NCBI RefSeq assembly: GCF_000312305.1
Contig: NZ_HE999447.1
Coordinates: 150,442-214,441, forward strand
DNA from: Prevotella conceptionensis 9403948
GTDB lineage: Bacteria; Bacteroidota; Bacteroidia; Bacteroidales; Bacteroidaceae
Direction: 5' to 3'
Length of the DNA stretch: 64,000 bases
Shown: positions 8,800 to 17,582 of the stretch, piece after piece
Layout of the letters: each line of letters opens with the position of its first letter
Position numbering within the stretch: position 1 is the stretch's first letter
Translations under genes and position numbers: made by a program
Notes under the pieces: generated by a model
Seen by the model: only the letters and a program-made list of their open reading frames with translations
What the model was told of the DNA's origin: nothing
Database searches by the model: none

Positions 8800-9663
8800 A
8801 TGACTCCTAAAATTAAGAATTTGATTGCACGAACCATAACAGGTGTTCTTTTTGTAGCCATCATGGTTACTTGTTTCTTGCGCCCATTGAGCATGGTGTT
8901 TGTTTTTGCACTCATAACGTCGCTCAGCCTTTGGGAATACGCAGGGTTAGTTAACGAGAACAAGGGCACTAGCGTTAACCGATTCATATCAACCGTTGCC
9001 GGCACATACCTTTTCTTGGCCGTTGCAGGCGTCAACAGCGGGTTCATTGCCACCAATGCCGTGTTCGTTCCTTATCTCCTAACCATCGTTTATCTTTTCG
9101 TCAGCGAACTTTACACCAAAGCTAACGACCCCATCAACAATTGGGCATACACCATGTTGGGGCAGATGTACATCGCCCTACCCCTCTCAATGATAAACGT
9201 GTTGGCGTTCAGGCAAGCCGACAACCAAATTTACTTTTACCATCTCCTTCCCCTTAGTGTGTTTATCTTCCTTTGGACCAACGACACTGGTGCCTATTGT
9301 TCTGGTTCGCTCTTCGGCAAACACAAGCTTTTCCCACGCATTTCGCCTGCCAAGAGTTGGGAAGGCAGCATCGGCGGAGGCATTCTCGTGCTCCTAGTAG
9401 CCGGTCTTATCGGCTATTTGGAAACACAATCCACAGCTCCCACAAACCTCACCATCCCCCAATGGTTAGGCTTAGGACTTGTAGTGGTGGTGTTCGGCAC
9501 GTGGGGCGACCTTGTTGAGTCGCTCTTCAAACGCACACTCGGCATCAAAGACAGCGGCAACATCCTGCCTGGCCATGGTGGAATGCTCGACCGTTTCGAT
9601 TCCTCATTCATAGCCATACCCGCCTCTGTGGTATATCTCTATTCATTAACACTATTTCAATAA
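8800..9663 (+). CDS. cdsA: Phosphatidate cytidylyltransferase
   Basis: CdsA makes CDP-diacylglycerol from phosphatidate and CTP, the branch point for bacterial phospholipids, in the inner membrane. This 287-residue protein is almost entirely transmembrane. Near the C-terminus it carries the family signature SLFKRTLGIKDSGNILPGHG followed by GMLDRFDS. The frame is open upstream to 8623 but those residues are hydrophilic and family-unlike; the ATG at 8800 begins just before the first membrane helix and follows an AGAAGA stretch. It sits 185 bases after ftsH and 47 bases before mtaB. Confidence 0.93.
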   Translation: MTPKIKNLIARTITGVLFVAIMVTCFLRPLSMVFVFALITSLSLWEYAGLVNENKGTSVNRFISTVAGTYLFLAVAGVNSGFIATNAVFVPYLLTIVYLFVSELYTKANDPINNWAYTMLGQMYIALPLSMINVLAFRQADNQIYFYHLLPLSVFIFLWTNDTGAYCSGSLFGKHKLFPRISPAKSWEGSIGGGILVLLVAGLIGYLETQSTAPTNLTIPQWLGLGLVVVVFGTWGDLVESLFKRTLGIKDSGNILPGHGGMLDRFDSSFIAIPASVVYLYSLTLFQ

Positions 9664-9710
9664 CATCGTAGAGAACGTCTCAGCATTGTGCGTTCTCTCA
9701 CATACATAAT

Positions 9711-11051
9711 ATGATAGACAGTTCAGCTTTTCAGGGTAAAACGGCTGCTTACTACACATTAGGTTGCAAATTAAACTTTTCGGAAACCTCCACTTTTGGG
9801 CAAATGCTCCAAGACATGGGCGTTACAACCGCCAACGAAGGCGAGCCTGCCGACATTTGCCTCATCAATACCTGCTCGGTTACCGAAGTGGCCGACCACA
9901 AATGTAGGCAGATTATCCACCGCATGGTGCGCGAAAACCCAGGAGCCTTTGTGGTTGTAACGGGATGTTACGCCCAACTTGAATCCGAAAAGGTTAGTGC
10001 CATCGAAGGTGTAGACCTCGTTTTAGGCAGCAACGAAAAGGCCAACCTCATACAATATCTTAACGATGCTTGGGCCGACGGGCAACACGGAAAGGCTTTA
10101 CACCGTCATTTCTCGGTGAACACCAAAGACATCAAGACCTTTGCCCCCAGTTGCAGCCGTGGCAACCGAACGCGTTATTTCCTTAAAGTGCAAGACGGGT
10201 GCGACTATTTCTGCACCTATTGCACCATTCCCTTCGCACGAGGTTTTTCCCGAAACCCCTCCATAGCATCGCTTGTTCAGCAAGCACGCGATGCCGCCAA
10301 CGACGGTGGAAAGGAAATTGTGCTAACAGGCGTAAACATTGGCGAGTTCAAGGGCGGAGGAAACGAACGCTTTATCGACCTTGTCAAGGCTCTCGACCAA
10401 GTTGAAGGCATACAGCGTTTCCGCATCAGCAGCATTGAACCCAACTTGCTTACCGACGAGCTTATCGACTATTGCGCATCCAGCAGAGCCTTCATGCCCC
10501 ACTTCCACATACCCTTACAAAGTGGCAGCGACGAGGTTTTAAAACTGATGCAACGCCGATACGACACTGCCCTTTTTGCCCACAAGGTACAACTCATCAA
10601 GCAACGAATACCCAATGCCTTTATAGGTGTAGACGTCATGGTAGGCTCTCGTGGCGAAGAACCAGCCTATTTCGAAGAATGCTACGACTTCCTAAAATCG
10701 TTAGACATCAGCCAGTTGCATGTTTTCCCTTACAGCGAACGTCCAGGAACGGCTGCCCTTCGCATTCCCTACGTAGTTAACGATGCCGAGAAACGCCGCC
10801 GCAGCAAACTGCTTTTAGAACTCTCCGACGAGAAATTGGAAACCTTTTATGCCTCGCAGATTGGCTCACAAAGCCTAGTTCTCTTTGAGAAGGCGGCCAA
10901 AGGCAAGGCTATGCACGGCTTTACCCCCAATTATGTGCGCGTTGAATTGCCAGCCTCGCTAGCCAAAGACGAATTTGACAACCAACTGTTACCCGTTAGG
11001 TTAACCCAATTCAACCATAACAAGAGTGCCATAAAGGTAGAACTTATATAA
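9711..11051 (+). CDS. mtaB: tRNA t6A37 methylthiotransferase MtaB
   Basis: MtaB converts t6A37 to ms2t6A37 in ANN-decoding tRNAs using radical SAM chemistry and two Fe-S clusters. This 446-residue protein has the N-terminal methylthiotransferase domain (YTLGCKLNFSET, NTCSVT, TGCYAQ give three cluster cysteines). The radical-SAM motif C-x3-C-x2-C follows in DGCDYFCTYCTIPFARG (Cys 164, 168, 171). Next come IPLQSGSDEVLKLMQRRY and a C-terminal TRAM-like segment ending in VRLTQFNHNKSAIKVELI. CKLN and the overall length favour MtaB over MiaB. It is followed 23 bases later by a GT2 reading frame. Confidence 0.9.
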   Translation: MIDSSAFQGKTAAYYTLGCKLNFSETSTFGQMLQDMGVTTANEGEPADICLINTCSVTEVADHKCRQIIHRMVRENPGAFVVVTGCYAQLESEKVSAIEGVDLVLGSNEKANLIQYLNDAWADGQHGKALHRHFSVNTKDIKTFAPSCSRGNRTRYFLKVQDGCDYFCTYCTIPFARGFSRNPSIASLVQQARDAANDGGKEIVLTGVNIGEFKGGGNERFIDLVKALDQVEGIQRFRISSIEPNLLTDELIDYCASSRAFMPHFHIPLQSGSDEVLKLMQRRYDTALFAHKVQLIKQRIPNAFIGVDVMVGSRGEEPAYFEECYDFLKSLDISQLHVFPYSERPGTAALRIPYVVNDAEKRRRSKLLLELSDEKLETFYASQIGSQSLVLFEKAAKGKAMHGFTPNYVRVELPASLAKDEFDNQLLPVRLTQFNHNKSAIKVELI

Positions 11052-11074
11052 CATCTTCAACATAAAATTGAGTC

Positions 11075-12101
11075 ATGCACAAGGTAGCAATCGTTATTCT
11101 GAACTGGAATGGGCAGTCAATGCTTGCCCAATATCTGCCTTCCGTTATGCGCCATTCGCGTAACGATGCAGCGGTTTATGTTGCCGACAACGCCTCTACC
11201 GACAACTCATTAGCCTATCTCGCCCAACATTTTCCCCATTGTCAAACCATCGCCTTGGAAAAGAATTGGGGATTTGCCGAAGGCTACAACAAAGCTTTGG
11301 CACAAATAGATGCCGAATACTACGTGTTGCTCAATTCTGATGTTGAAGTTACCCACCAATGGCTTACGCCGCTCATCGAAGAGATGGACGCCCACCCCGA
11401 CATAGCAGCCTGCCAACCCAAACTTTTGGCCATGCACGACAGGGAATCGTTTGAATATGCCGGTGCGTCGGGCGGTTTCATCGACAGCTTGGGCTATCCC
11501 TATTGCCGCGGTAGAATATTCGAACACGTTAGAAAAAGACGAAGGACAATACGACTATCGCCAAGAAATACATTGGGCCACAGGAGCCTGTCTCATGGTG
11601 CGAGCCAAAGACTATTGGGCCGTAGGCGGCCTTGACGCGCGTTTCTTTGCCCACAACGAAGAGATTGACCTCTGCTGGCGACTAAGACTCAGAGGAAAAA
11701 GGATATTCTGCATACCCGAAAGCACGGTTTACCACGTAGGTGGCGGCACGCTCCCCAAGGTAAACCCAATGAAAACCTACCTCAACTTTCGCAACAATCT
11801 AACCATGCTTTACAAGAACCTTGCCCCTTCACAGATGCGCAAGGTTATGGTTTGGCGACTATTCTTAGACTATGTTGCGGCCTTCCAGACTCTCGTTTTC
11901 AACAGAAACTGGGGTGACTTCAAGGCCATTATCAAGGCGCGCCGCGACTTCAACAAATGGAAACACAGCTTTGACACCGCCAGAAAAGAAATACAAAGCA
12001 CCAAAACTATACACACCGAAAACCCCAATAGCCCTTTCTCCATCCTGTGGAAGTATTATGTAATGGGCAAGCACACTTTCCATGCACTACCACAAAAGTA
12101 A
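11075..12101 (+). pseudogene. Glycosyltransferase family 2 gene with a +1 frameshift
   Basis: Two overlapping frames together make one complete GT2 of the rhamnosyltransferase/WbbL type, about 342 residues. The first frame (from 11075) holds MHKVAIVILNWNGQ, VADNASTDNS, NWGFAEGYNKAL and NSDVEV. The second (to 12101) holds WATGACLMVRAKDYWAVGGL, FFAHNEEIDLCWRLRLRG and a C-terminal acceptor region. Homology switches frame around 11522-11530, where one extra C in GAACACG breaks IFE-TLEKDEG. Without that base the join is smooth. Either the gene is a recent pseudogene, the base is a sequencing error, or the frame is slippery. Both halves are otherwise well preserved. Confidence 0.8.
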
Positions 12102-12560
12102 GCAAAGGTCTTCCCCCGCAACAGCTGCAAGGGCGTGGAAAACACCCCATACTTGCTATTATCCCCCTGTTCCACAACACCTTTCCCACAACATTTGCAA
12201 TAGTATGGCCAGCAACCCATACTTGCCTTTGCATTCCATTCTCCCCTACCCTCCCACAACCAATCCTGGTCAGCAATCAGCCAAATCAAGTACACACAAT
12301 TCTACATTAGGCCGGCACTTGGTTAAACCGCTTGCAGCCTTTACTCTGTTCGGTAACTCCTTTCGCCAACTGCCGCACAACAAAAACTTTCTGCTGTGGG
12401 TAAATCCAAACCTGCTGTTTCTTCCATCTGATAACGACTTGCGGATACCCACTTCACCTCATTGAAGACACATGAAAACCAGACGAAGGCCACATCCTAA
12501 ACCTCACAAAGATAAGGACGATTTTGTTATTCTAGCATCAAACTTGTCATGGGTGGCTTA
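12102..12560. other. Gene-free stretch between the GT2 gene and repeat copy B
   Basis: This C-rich, T-poor stretch carries two imperfect copies of CCCATACTTGC (near 12146 and 12218). Short frames on both strands here have no recognisable domain and no nearby promoter box. I see no RNA gene. Confidence 0.5.
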
Positions 12561-12648
12561 ATGTTTCTATAACTTAAGAAGAGTTAGTTGTCTTTGTGAT
12601 GTCAACACAAAAATAAACACTACTCTCGTATACGAAATGCAGAACTAA
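12561..12648 (+). mobile_element. Transposase-derived left inverted end of copy B
   Basis: The sequence runs from TAATGTTTCTATAA through TGTCTTTGTGATG (a -7-like box) to CTCTCGTATACGAAATGCAG. It aligns with the region upstream of and across the start codon of the transposase remnant at 56.1-56.2 kb, and is inverted with respect to 13870-13974. No reading frame survives. Confidence 0.6.
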
Positions 12649-13717
12649 TCAACCCCTCTGACCTATATACTCACGAAAGCCTAACTACTCTCGAATACTT
12701 CAACTCAGCAACTCACAAACTCATCAACTTGCAAACCTATCAACTCAAAGAAACATCAATTCAAGAAATCATCAACTCATCTGCTAATAAATTCATCAAC
12801 TCAAAAACTCAGCAACTCAACAACTTAAAAACGCTGAAAATCGGCAACTTAAAAACTCAGAAACTCAAAAACCCAGAAACTTATTACCTTAAAACTCAAA
12901 AATCATAAGCAGCTCATCTTAAAAGCTCCAAAACACACAAGCTTATCAACTCACCAACACAAAGTTTAAAATATTTCTTTTATTTTACAACATCGCTCTA
13001 TTTTTCATTCCATTCTAGCGCAAAATTAGGCTATAAAGTAGGCAAATATCCACTTTTTGTAACCTTCCACACCTCTTATTTTGTCTATCTGTGAGAACAA
13101 AACCTGCATTTTGCACCATTTAGCCTTTCTAATTTGGATGCCAGCTCGTAATTTTCCAAGCCCAATTACCCACTTTTTAACCACTAAACCCCACTTTTTA
13201 GCAACCATTTTGCCCTTTTTAGCCATGTTTTTGATGGGTTTAAAAGGTTTTGTTTATACCATTGCCGTGTATATTTATGCTTTTCGTCTCGCATTTAGCA
13301 CCATTTTACCTTGCGTTTAGCAGCAAAACACCTTGCATTTTGCACCAAAACGCACTGCATTTTGCATCAAAACGCACTGCATTTAGCGGCATATTGCACT
13401 GTGTTTAGCACCAAAATGCAACGTATTTAGCAGCAAATGGCAAAACAAATGGTACAAATGACGGTTATTGTAAATAAAAATTCATTTTGTTGCATTCACA
13501 GGCTAACTCCTATTTACATCGAAACAAACCCTCGCGAGAATCGATTTTTTGCGGCGAGGTTGGAGATTGGTTGGCAAAAAGGGCACTAATAATGTTAAAA
13601 TTCTTACCGAAAATTATACAAAAAAGATATATCGCATACAGCACGCAGAGGAAAATGGCACGGAAAACACATACGCGTGCTGCCGCCAACGCGTGCGGTT
13701 GCAGGGATACTGCTCTT

Positions 13718-13974
13718 GGCCAACGGAGGCTGCATCGAGGAAAAGCAGAAGTTATTTGCCATTGACTACCAGTTTTCCAACTTGTAGAGAAATGTATGGA
13801 ATGACTTCTGCAAGGTCACATTTTGAGTCCCAACCACGTTTTGTCACAAACAAATGAGGCAGAATTTCAGATTTTATCGTATCTTTGCCCAGTAATACAT
13901 GAGCGGGGCGTTTATCTTGGCTTAACTGCACAAAGACAATGAACTCCTCTCAATTTATAGAAACATTAAAAGTC
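13718..13974 (-). mobile_element. Transposase-derived right inverted end of copy B
   Basis: On the minus strand, reading inward from 13974, the segment begins GACTTTTAATGTTTCTATAA. It passes a TGTCTTTG box and then a decayed coding stretch with LGKDTIKSEILPHLFVTKRG. A part shared with copies C and E follows, ending near GGCCAACGGAGGC on the plus strand. Frameshifts and stops show it is not functional. Confidence 0.65.
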
Positions 13975-14147
13975 AGGGCGTCTCCAATATGGAGACCAGC
14001 CCCACGCCGCTAATAGTAAAATCTCTTTCAAGAATCATTCGCCGAACATTTTTGTTAAGACACAACCTTGTATTGGTGAGCCTATAATGAACCAGGGAAT
14101 AAGAGCATTAAATTAACAATCATACGGATAGCTAAATTGTATTAATT

Positions 14148-15440
14148 ATGAACAGAAACATTCTTTTAGTTGGCCTGCTTTTTGCATTTGTGCCAACAAG
14201 TATCTTTGCTCAAAAGCAGCGTTCGCAAGCATTCAGAGATAAGTACACTCTTAAAGAGGCTGTTATCCTTAGTAGGCACAACATACGTGCACCACTTTCT
14301 ACAAAGGGAAGTTTGTTGGAACAAGTTACTACGCATCCTTGGTTCAAATGGACAGCAGGAGCCAGCGAACTAACAACTCGTGGGGGCGCATTGGAAAATC
14401 AGTTCGGCCTCTATTTCCGCAAATGGTCAGTAGATGCTGGTCTTTTCAAAGAGAACGCCACACCATCCCGCAACGAGGTAATCGTTTACGCCAACAGTAT
14501 GCAGCGTTGTATTGCAACAGCCAATTATTTTACAACGGCACTCTTCCCTGTGGCCGACGTTCCTGTAAACCATCGTTTCGTACCAAGCAAGATGGACCCC
14601 ATCTTCTTCCCACAACTTACCAAGTCGAGCAAGTCGTTCAGGGCACAAGCCATGAAAGAGATTGCCGCCATGGGTGGAAAGAAAGGTATCTTAGGTATTA
14701 ATGAAGGTTTGAAGGAAAGCTACGAAATTACAGCCAAGGTTCTCGACTTGAAGGATTCGCCTGCATGCAAGGAAAAGAATTTGTGCGCTTTCGACAACTA
14801 CAACACTCAGCTTATTCTCGACAAAGGTGATGAACCACGCATGAAAGGTTCTTTGAAAGATGCCACTACCTGCTCGGATGCGCTTATCCTGCAATTCTAT
14901 GAAGAACCAGATGCCAAGAAAGCTGCCTTCGGACACGACATTACCCTCGACGATTGGACAAAGATTTCTAAGATTAAAGACGTTTACGGCGACGTGCTCT
15001 TCACAGCACCCGTAGTCGCTGTCAATGTGGCCCATCCACTTCTCGTCTACATGCGCGACGAACTAATGGATAAAGACCGCAAGCTGGCTTTCCTCTGTGG
15101 TCACGACTCTAACATTGCATCAGTAACTGCCGCTTTGGAAGTTGAACCATACGACCTACCCAATTCGATTGAGAAGAAAACGCCCATTGGCTGCAAGCTT
15201 GTTGTCGAAAAGTTTGAAGGAAAAGACGGAAAAATGTATTGCGACATCAACCTTACCTACCAGTCGACCGAACAGTTACGGCACATTGCGATGCTTAGTC
15301 TCGACAATCCCCCACAGATTTTCTCGCTTTCATTGAAAGGATTGCAGAAAAATGCAGACGGACTGTATCTGCTTAAAGATGTAGAGGGAAGATTTATGAA
15401 GGCCATTCGTGCCTACGACAAGATTGAGGACGAGCTTTAA
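14148..15440 (+). CDS. Secreted histidine-type (acid) phosphatase
   Basis: This 430-residue periplasmic or exported phosphomonoesterase belongs to the histidine acid phosphatase (branch 2) family. It has a signal peptide (residues 1-21, ending IFA). The nucleophile motif is RHNIRAP (43-49), where RHGxRxP is usual, and the proton-donor motif is CGHDSN (His about 319). The Asn in place of Gly in RHG is unusual but leaves the catalytic His and Arg residues in place. It is followed 23 bases later by a porin of the phosphate-selective type, suggesting that the pair releases and takes up phosphate or a phosphorylated sugar or inositol. Substrate is not determinable. Confidence 0.85.
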   Translation: MNRNILLVGLLFAFVPTSIFAQKQRSQAFRDKYTLKEAVILSRHNIRAPLSTKGSLLEQVTTHPWFKWTAGASELTTRGGALENQFGLYFRKWSVDAGLFKENATPSRNEVIVYANSMQRCIATANYFTTALFPVADVPVNHRFVPSKMDPIFFPQLTKSSKSFRAQAMKEIAAMGGKKGILGINEGLKESYEITAKVLDLKDSPACKEKNLCAFDNYNTQLILDKGDEPRMKGSLKDATTCSDALILQFYEEPDAKKAAFGHDITLDDWTKISKIKDVYGDVLFTAPVVAVNVAHPLLVYMRDELMDKDRKLAFLCGHDSNIASVTAALEVEPYDLPNSIEKKTPIGCKLVVEKFEGKDGKMYCDINLTYQSTEQLRHIAMLSLDNPPQIFSLSLKGLQKNADGLYLLKDVEGRFMKAIRAYDKIEDEL

Positions 15441-15463
15441 AAGGCTCCTTAGATTTAAGAAAC

Positions 15464-16633
15464 ATGAACAAGAAACTATTGCTTGCATTTGCTGCCAGCC
15501 TTTACATGGGGGCCGCAAGTGCACAAGAAAAGCTAGAAATTAAGGTTACGGGGCGCGCCCTCTTTGATGCAGCAACTTACACCCAAAACGCCCAAGCAAA
15601 GAGCGAAGACGGCAAGATGAACGAGGGTGTTGGCATTAGGGACATGCGCGTTGGCTTAAAAGCCACCTACGGCAAGTGGTATTTCCGTGGAGATGTTTCA
15701 TACTCCAACAATAAAGTGTCCTTGAAAGATGTGTACTTACAATACAGTTTCAACGAGAACAACTTCTTGCGTGCCGGTCACTACACCGCACCATTCGGAC
15801 TTTCGTCGGCTTATAGCTCGGCCAAGAAAGAGTATATGGACGAGCCTGAAGGCAACATCTACCAGCCGGGACGTCGCATTGGTGTGATGCACACCATTGC
15901 CAACCACAACCTGTGGCTACAATATGGTGCATTTGCCGACAACTCGGCCCTAACAACCAGCACAGATAAGTCTGGTCCGCAGGGCTACACGGTTTCTGGA
16001 AGGTTTGTCTATCGCCCCATCATGACCGATGCAGGCGGTTTCCATGTTGGTTTCAGTGGCATGCACGTTAAGGCAGAGGCCGTAAAGGAAGGCGAACATG
16101 CCCACATAAAATACGACAAGAAGTACCTAACAGCAGTAGACAAGCGTACTGCCACGGCTATTGACATTACTGATGCACGCTGGGAAAACAAGTTCACAGC
16201 CGAGTTTCAAGGCATTTGGCACAACTACCAACTTAGCAGCCAATACTATTGGTCGCATATCAACCGCGACGAAAACAAAAGCTACAATACAGATGGTTTC
16301 TACGTTTCAGCACGTGGCATCATCATCAACCCGGCAGACTACAAGTATAACTATGCGTGCTCTGGAGTTGACAATCCTGCCGACAAGAACCTTGAATTGA
16401 TGTTAGGCTTTGGGTATCTGAACTTGAAGGATGCAAAAGCATTGGCCGATGCTCCAATAGCTGGCATGGCCAAGGCTGGTCGCATGTCCGACCTTAGTGC
16501 TGGTCTTTCTTTCTTCTGGAACAAATATGTCACCTTGCGCCTGAACTATCACTACATACATTCGCACACATGGAATCAACCCACTGCTAAGGTTGTGAAT
16601 GTAGTACAGATGCGTGTTCAGTATATGTTCTAA
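15464..16633 (+). CDS. Phosphate-selective-porin-type outer membrane protein
   Basis: This 389-residue protein has a signal peptide (about 1-20, ending ASA). Its beta-strand pattern matches the OprP/OprO-like porin family in Bacteroidota: GIRDMRVGLKATYGKWYFRG, LKDVYLQYSF, FLRAGHYTAPFGL, and C-terminal strands ending in VQMRVQYMF with a terminal Phe typical of barrel assembly. It probably forms an outer-membrane channel. It is directly downstream of the histidine phosphatase and ends before a strong terminator hairpin, so the two genes form a small operon. Confidence 0.82.
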   Translation: MNKKLLLAFAASLYMGAASAQEKLEIKVTGRALFDAATYTQNAQAKSEDGKMNEGVGIRDMRVGLKATYGKWYFRGDVSYSNNKVSLKDVYLQYSFNENNFLRAGHYTAPFGLSSAYSSAKKEYMDEPEGNIYQPGRRIGVMHTIANHNLWLQYGAFADNSALTTSTDKSGPQGYTVSGRFVYRPIMTDAGGFHVGFSGMHVKAEAVKEGEHAHIKYDKKYLTAVDKRTATAIDITDARWENKFTAEFQGIWHNYQLSSQYYWSHINRDENKSYNTDGFYVSARGIIINPADYKYNYACSGVDNPADKNLELMLGFGYLNLKDAKALADAPIAGMAKAGRMSDLSAGLSFFWNKYVTLRLNYHYIHSHTWNQPTAKVVNVVQMRVQYMF

Positions 16634-16692
16634 TTACATAGTTTTAAGATCAGAAACATACAAAGTACGGTTCTCGTACAACTAAGCTAGAT

Positions 16693-16734
16693 TACGCCAG
16701 CTACCGCATAATGGCAGCTGGCGTATCGTTTTTT
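16693..16734 (+). terminator. Rho-independent terminator after the porin gene
   Basis: TACGCCAGCT (16693-16702) pairs with AGCTGGCGTA (16716-16725), followed by CG and a run of six T. It ends the phosphatase-porin operon. Confidence 0.85.
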
Positions 16735-16810
16735 CATCAGCAGGCCTATACAAATACAAAGGTTTAAATTCCATCGACAAACAATACATCGCGCATAGAA
16801 AACGACAAAA

Positions 16811-16850
16811 TAATAAGAGAGGTTACACAGCTTGTGTACCTCTCTTATTA
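16811..16850 (-). terminator. Terminator downstream of the minus-strand ORF
   Basis: TAATAAGAGAGGT (16811-16823) pairs with ACCTCTCTTATTA (16838-16850). On the minus strand it is followed by a T-rich stretch. It probably ends the ORF at 16872-17414 and could act in both directions. Confidence 0.7.
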
Positions 16851-16871
16851 TTATCCGCTCTACTTACAGAA

Positions 16872-17414
16872 TTAATCCATATAGAATTGAACAGGGATAT
16901 TGGCCGTCAAAGGCGAATGAGATTTCTTAACGGGAGCGTTTGTACAAACCTGCGGAATAATGCCATTGGTAGGCAAGAAACCGTTTGGCAGATCCTTACG
17001 GTAAAGTACATCTTTGCGATAATGAGCCTCCGCTCCTTCGGCAATGCTCATACCAAGCATTCCACTTCGCCAGTCCCCATCGTTGTCCACCTCGTTCATC
17101 ACATCCACAAGTTCAGCACAATCAGATGGGATAGCAACTTTTCCCGCTTGCATATCTTGCAACTGTTTAATCACGCGTTGCATCCACGCTTCGTTGCATT
17201 GATGCGCTTTGTCTACGGCAACGATGGTAATCGCATGGTAAGCCTCCTCTCCTTTGTGGCCAGGTTTGTACAGTTCTGATTGTGCCGCTACAACTCCACG
17301 ATACACAATTGGCCCCTCACAATACTTTCTTCTCCACTTGTCTTTGCCAAACCAAGGTGCCTTTCCGGCAACAGCCTTGAAAAATTCGCTATCGACACTG
17401 CGGGGTGTCTTCAT
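16872..17414 (-). CDS. Hypothetical protein, possibly 5'-truncated
   Basis: I do not recognise this 180-residue reading frame. It is hydrophilic, has no signal peptide or membrane segment, and contains GPIVYRGVVAAQSELYKPGH and NEVDNDGDWRSGMLGMSIAE; it ends with HSPLTANIPVQFYMD. The frame stays open for 28 further codons upstream of the ATG, to a TAA at 17499-17501. Those codons (with NGHENCTNLSKLEPYMKTPR across the ATG) look as protein-like as the rest but contain no start, so the gene may have lost its 5' end or use a rare start. A perfect 20-bp palindrome lies just upstream. A terminator follows the stop. Confidence 0.55.
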   Translation of the reverse strand: MKTPRSVDSEFFKAVAGKAPWFGKDKWRRKYCEGPIVYRGVVAAQSELYKPGHKGEEAYHAITIVAVDKAHQCNEAWMQRVIKQLQDMQAGKVAIPSDCAELVDVMNEVDNDGDWRSGMLGMSIAEGAEAHYRKDVLYRKDLPNGFLPTNGIIPQVCTNAPVKKSHSPLTANIPVQFYMD

Positions 17415-17517
17415 ATAAGGTTCAAGCTTGGAGAGATTGGTACAATTCTCATGGCCATTTCGTATTTCCTCCTGCGTAGTACTCCTTGGATGCTTAAATT
17501 ACCAAAACATCACCCAC

Positions 17518-17564
17518 TTACAACGAACGCCCGATTGCTATTAACAATCGGGCGTTCGTTGTAA
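17518..17564 (-). terminator. Perfect 20-bp inverted repeat after the acyl-CoA synthetase genes
   Basis: TTACAACGAACGCCCGATTG (17518-17537) and its exact reverse complement (17545-17564) flank a seven-base loop. It lies 18 bases after the stop of the minus-strand synthetase gene. There is no T-run on either side, so it may act as a strong hairpin terminator, as an mRNA 3'-end stabiliser, or as a protein-binding palindrome. Confidence 0.6.
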
Positions 17565-17582
17565 GTACAGCGTTCTTTCGCC

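Larger units (their letters stand above)
12561..13974 (+). repeat. Composite intergenic repeat, copy B (most complete)
   Basis: The order is: a transposase-derived left end (12561-12648, plus orientation); a short-period tract of CATCAACTCAAAAACT-type units (about 12701-12960); the conserved core from 12961 with TTCTAGCGCAAAATTAGG; an array of ~22-nt GCATTTTGCACCAAAACGCACT-type units (about 13297-13440); the block with CTCGCGAGAATCGATTTTTT, ending at ATGTTAAA near 13600; a variable stretch; and a transposase-derived right end in minus orientation (13718-13974). Both ends begin with TAATGTTTCTATAA-like sequence when read inward, so the copy is bounded by inverted repeats. The core is about 640 bp, against ~635 bp in the other copies. 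Confidence 0.85.

Noticed and set aside
12007-12465. Overlapping short frames after the GT2 gene
   Set aside because: Frames on both strands have skewed composition, no family resemblance and no promoter; likely chance open frames in T-poor sequence.
13487-13857. Overlapping frames of 92-102 codons in the distal part of copy B
   Set aside because: They run across repeat and decayed transposase sequence, lack promoter boxes and are not kept in the other copies.
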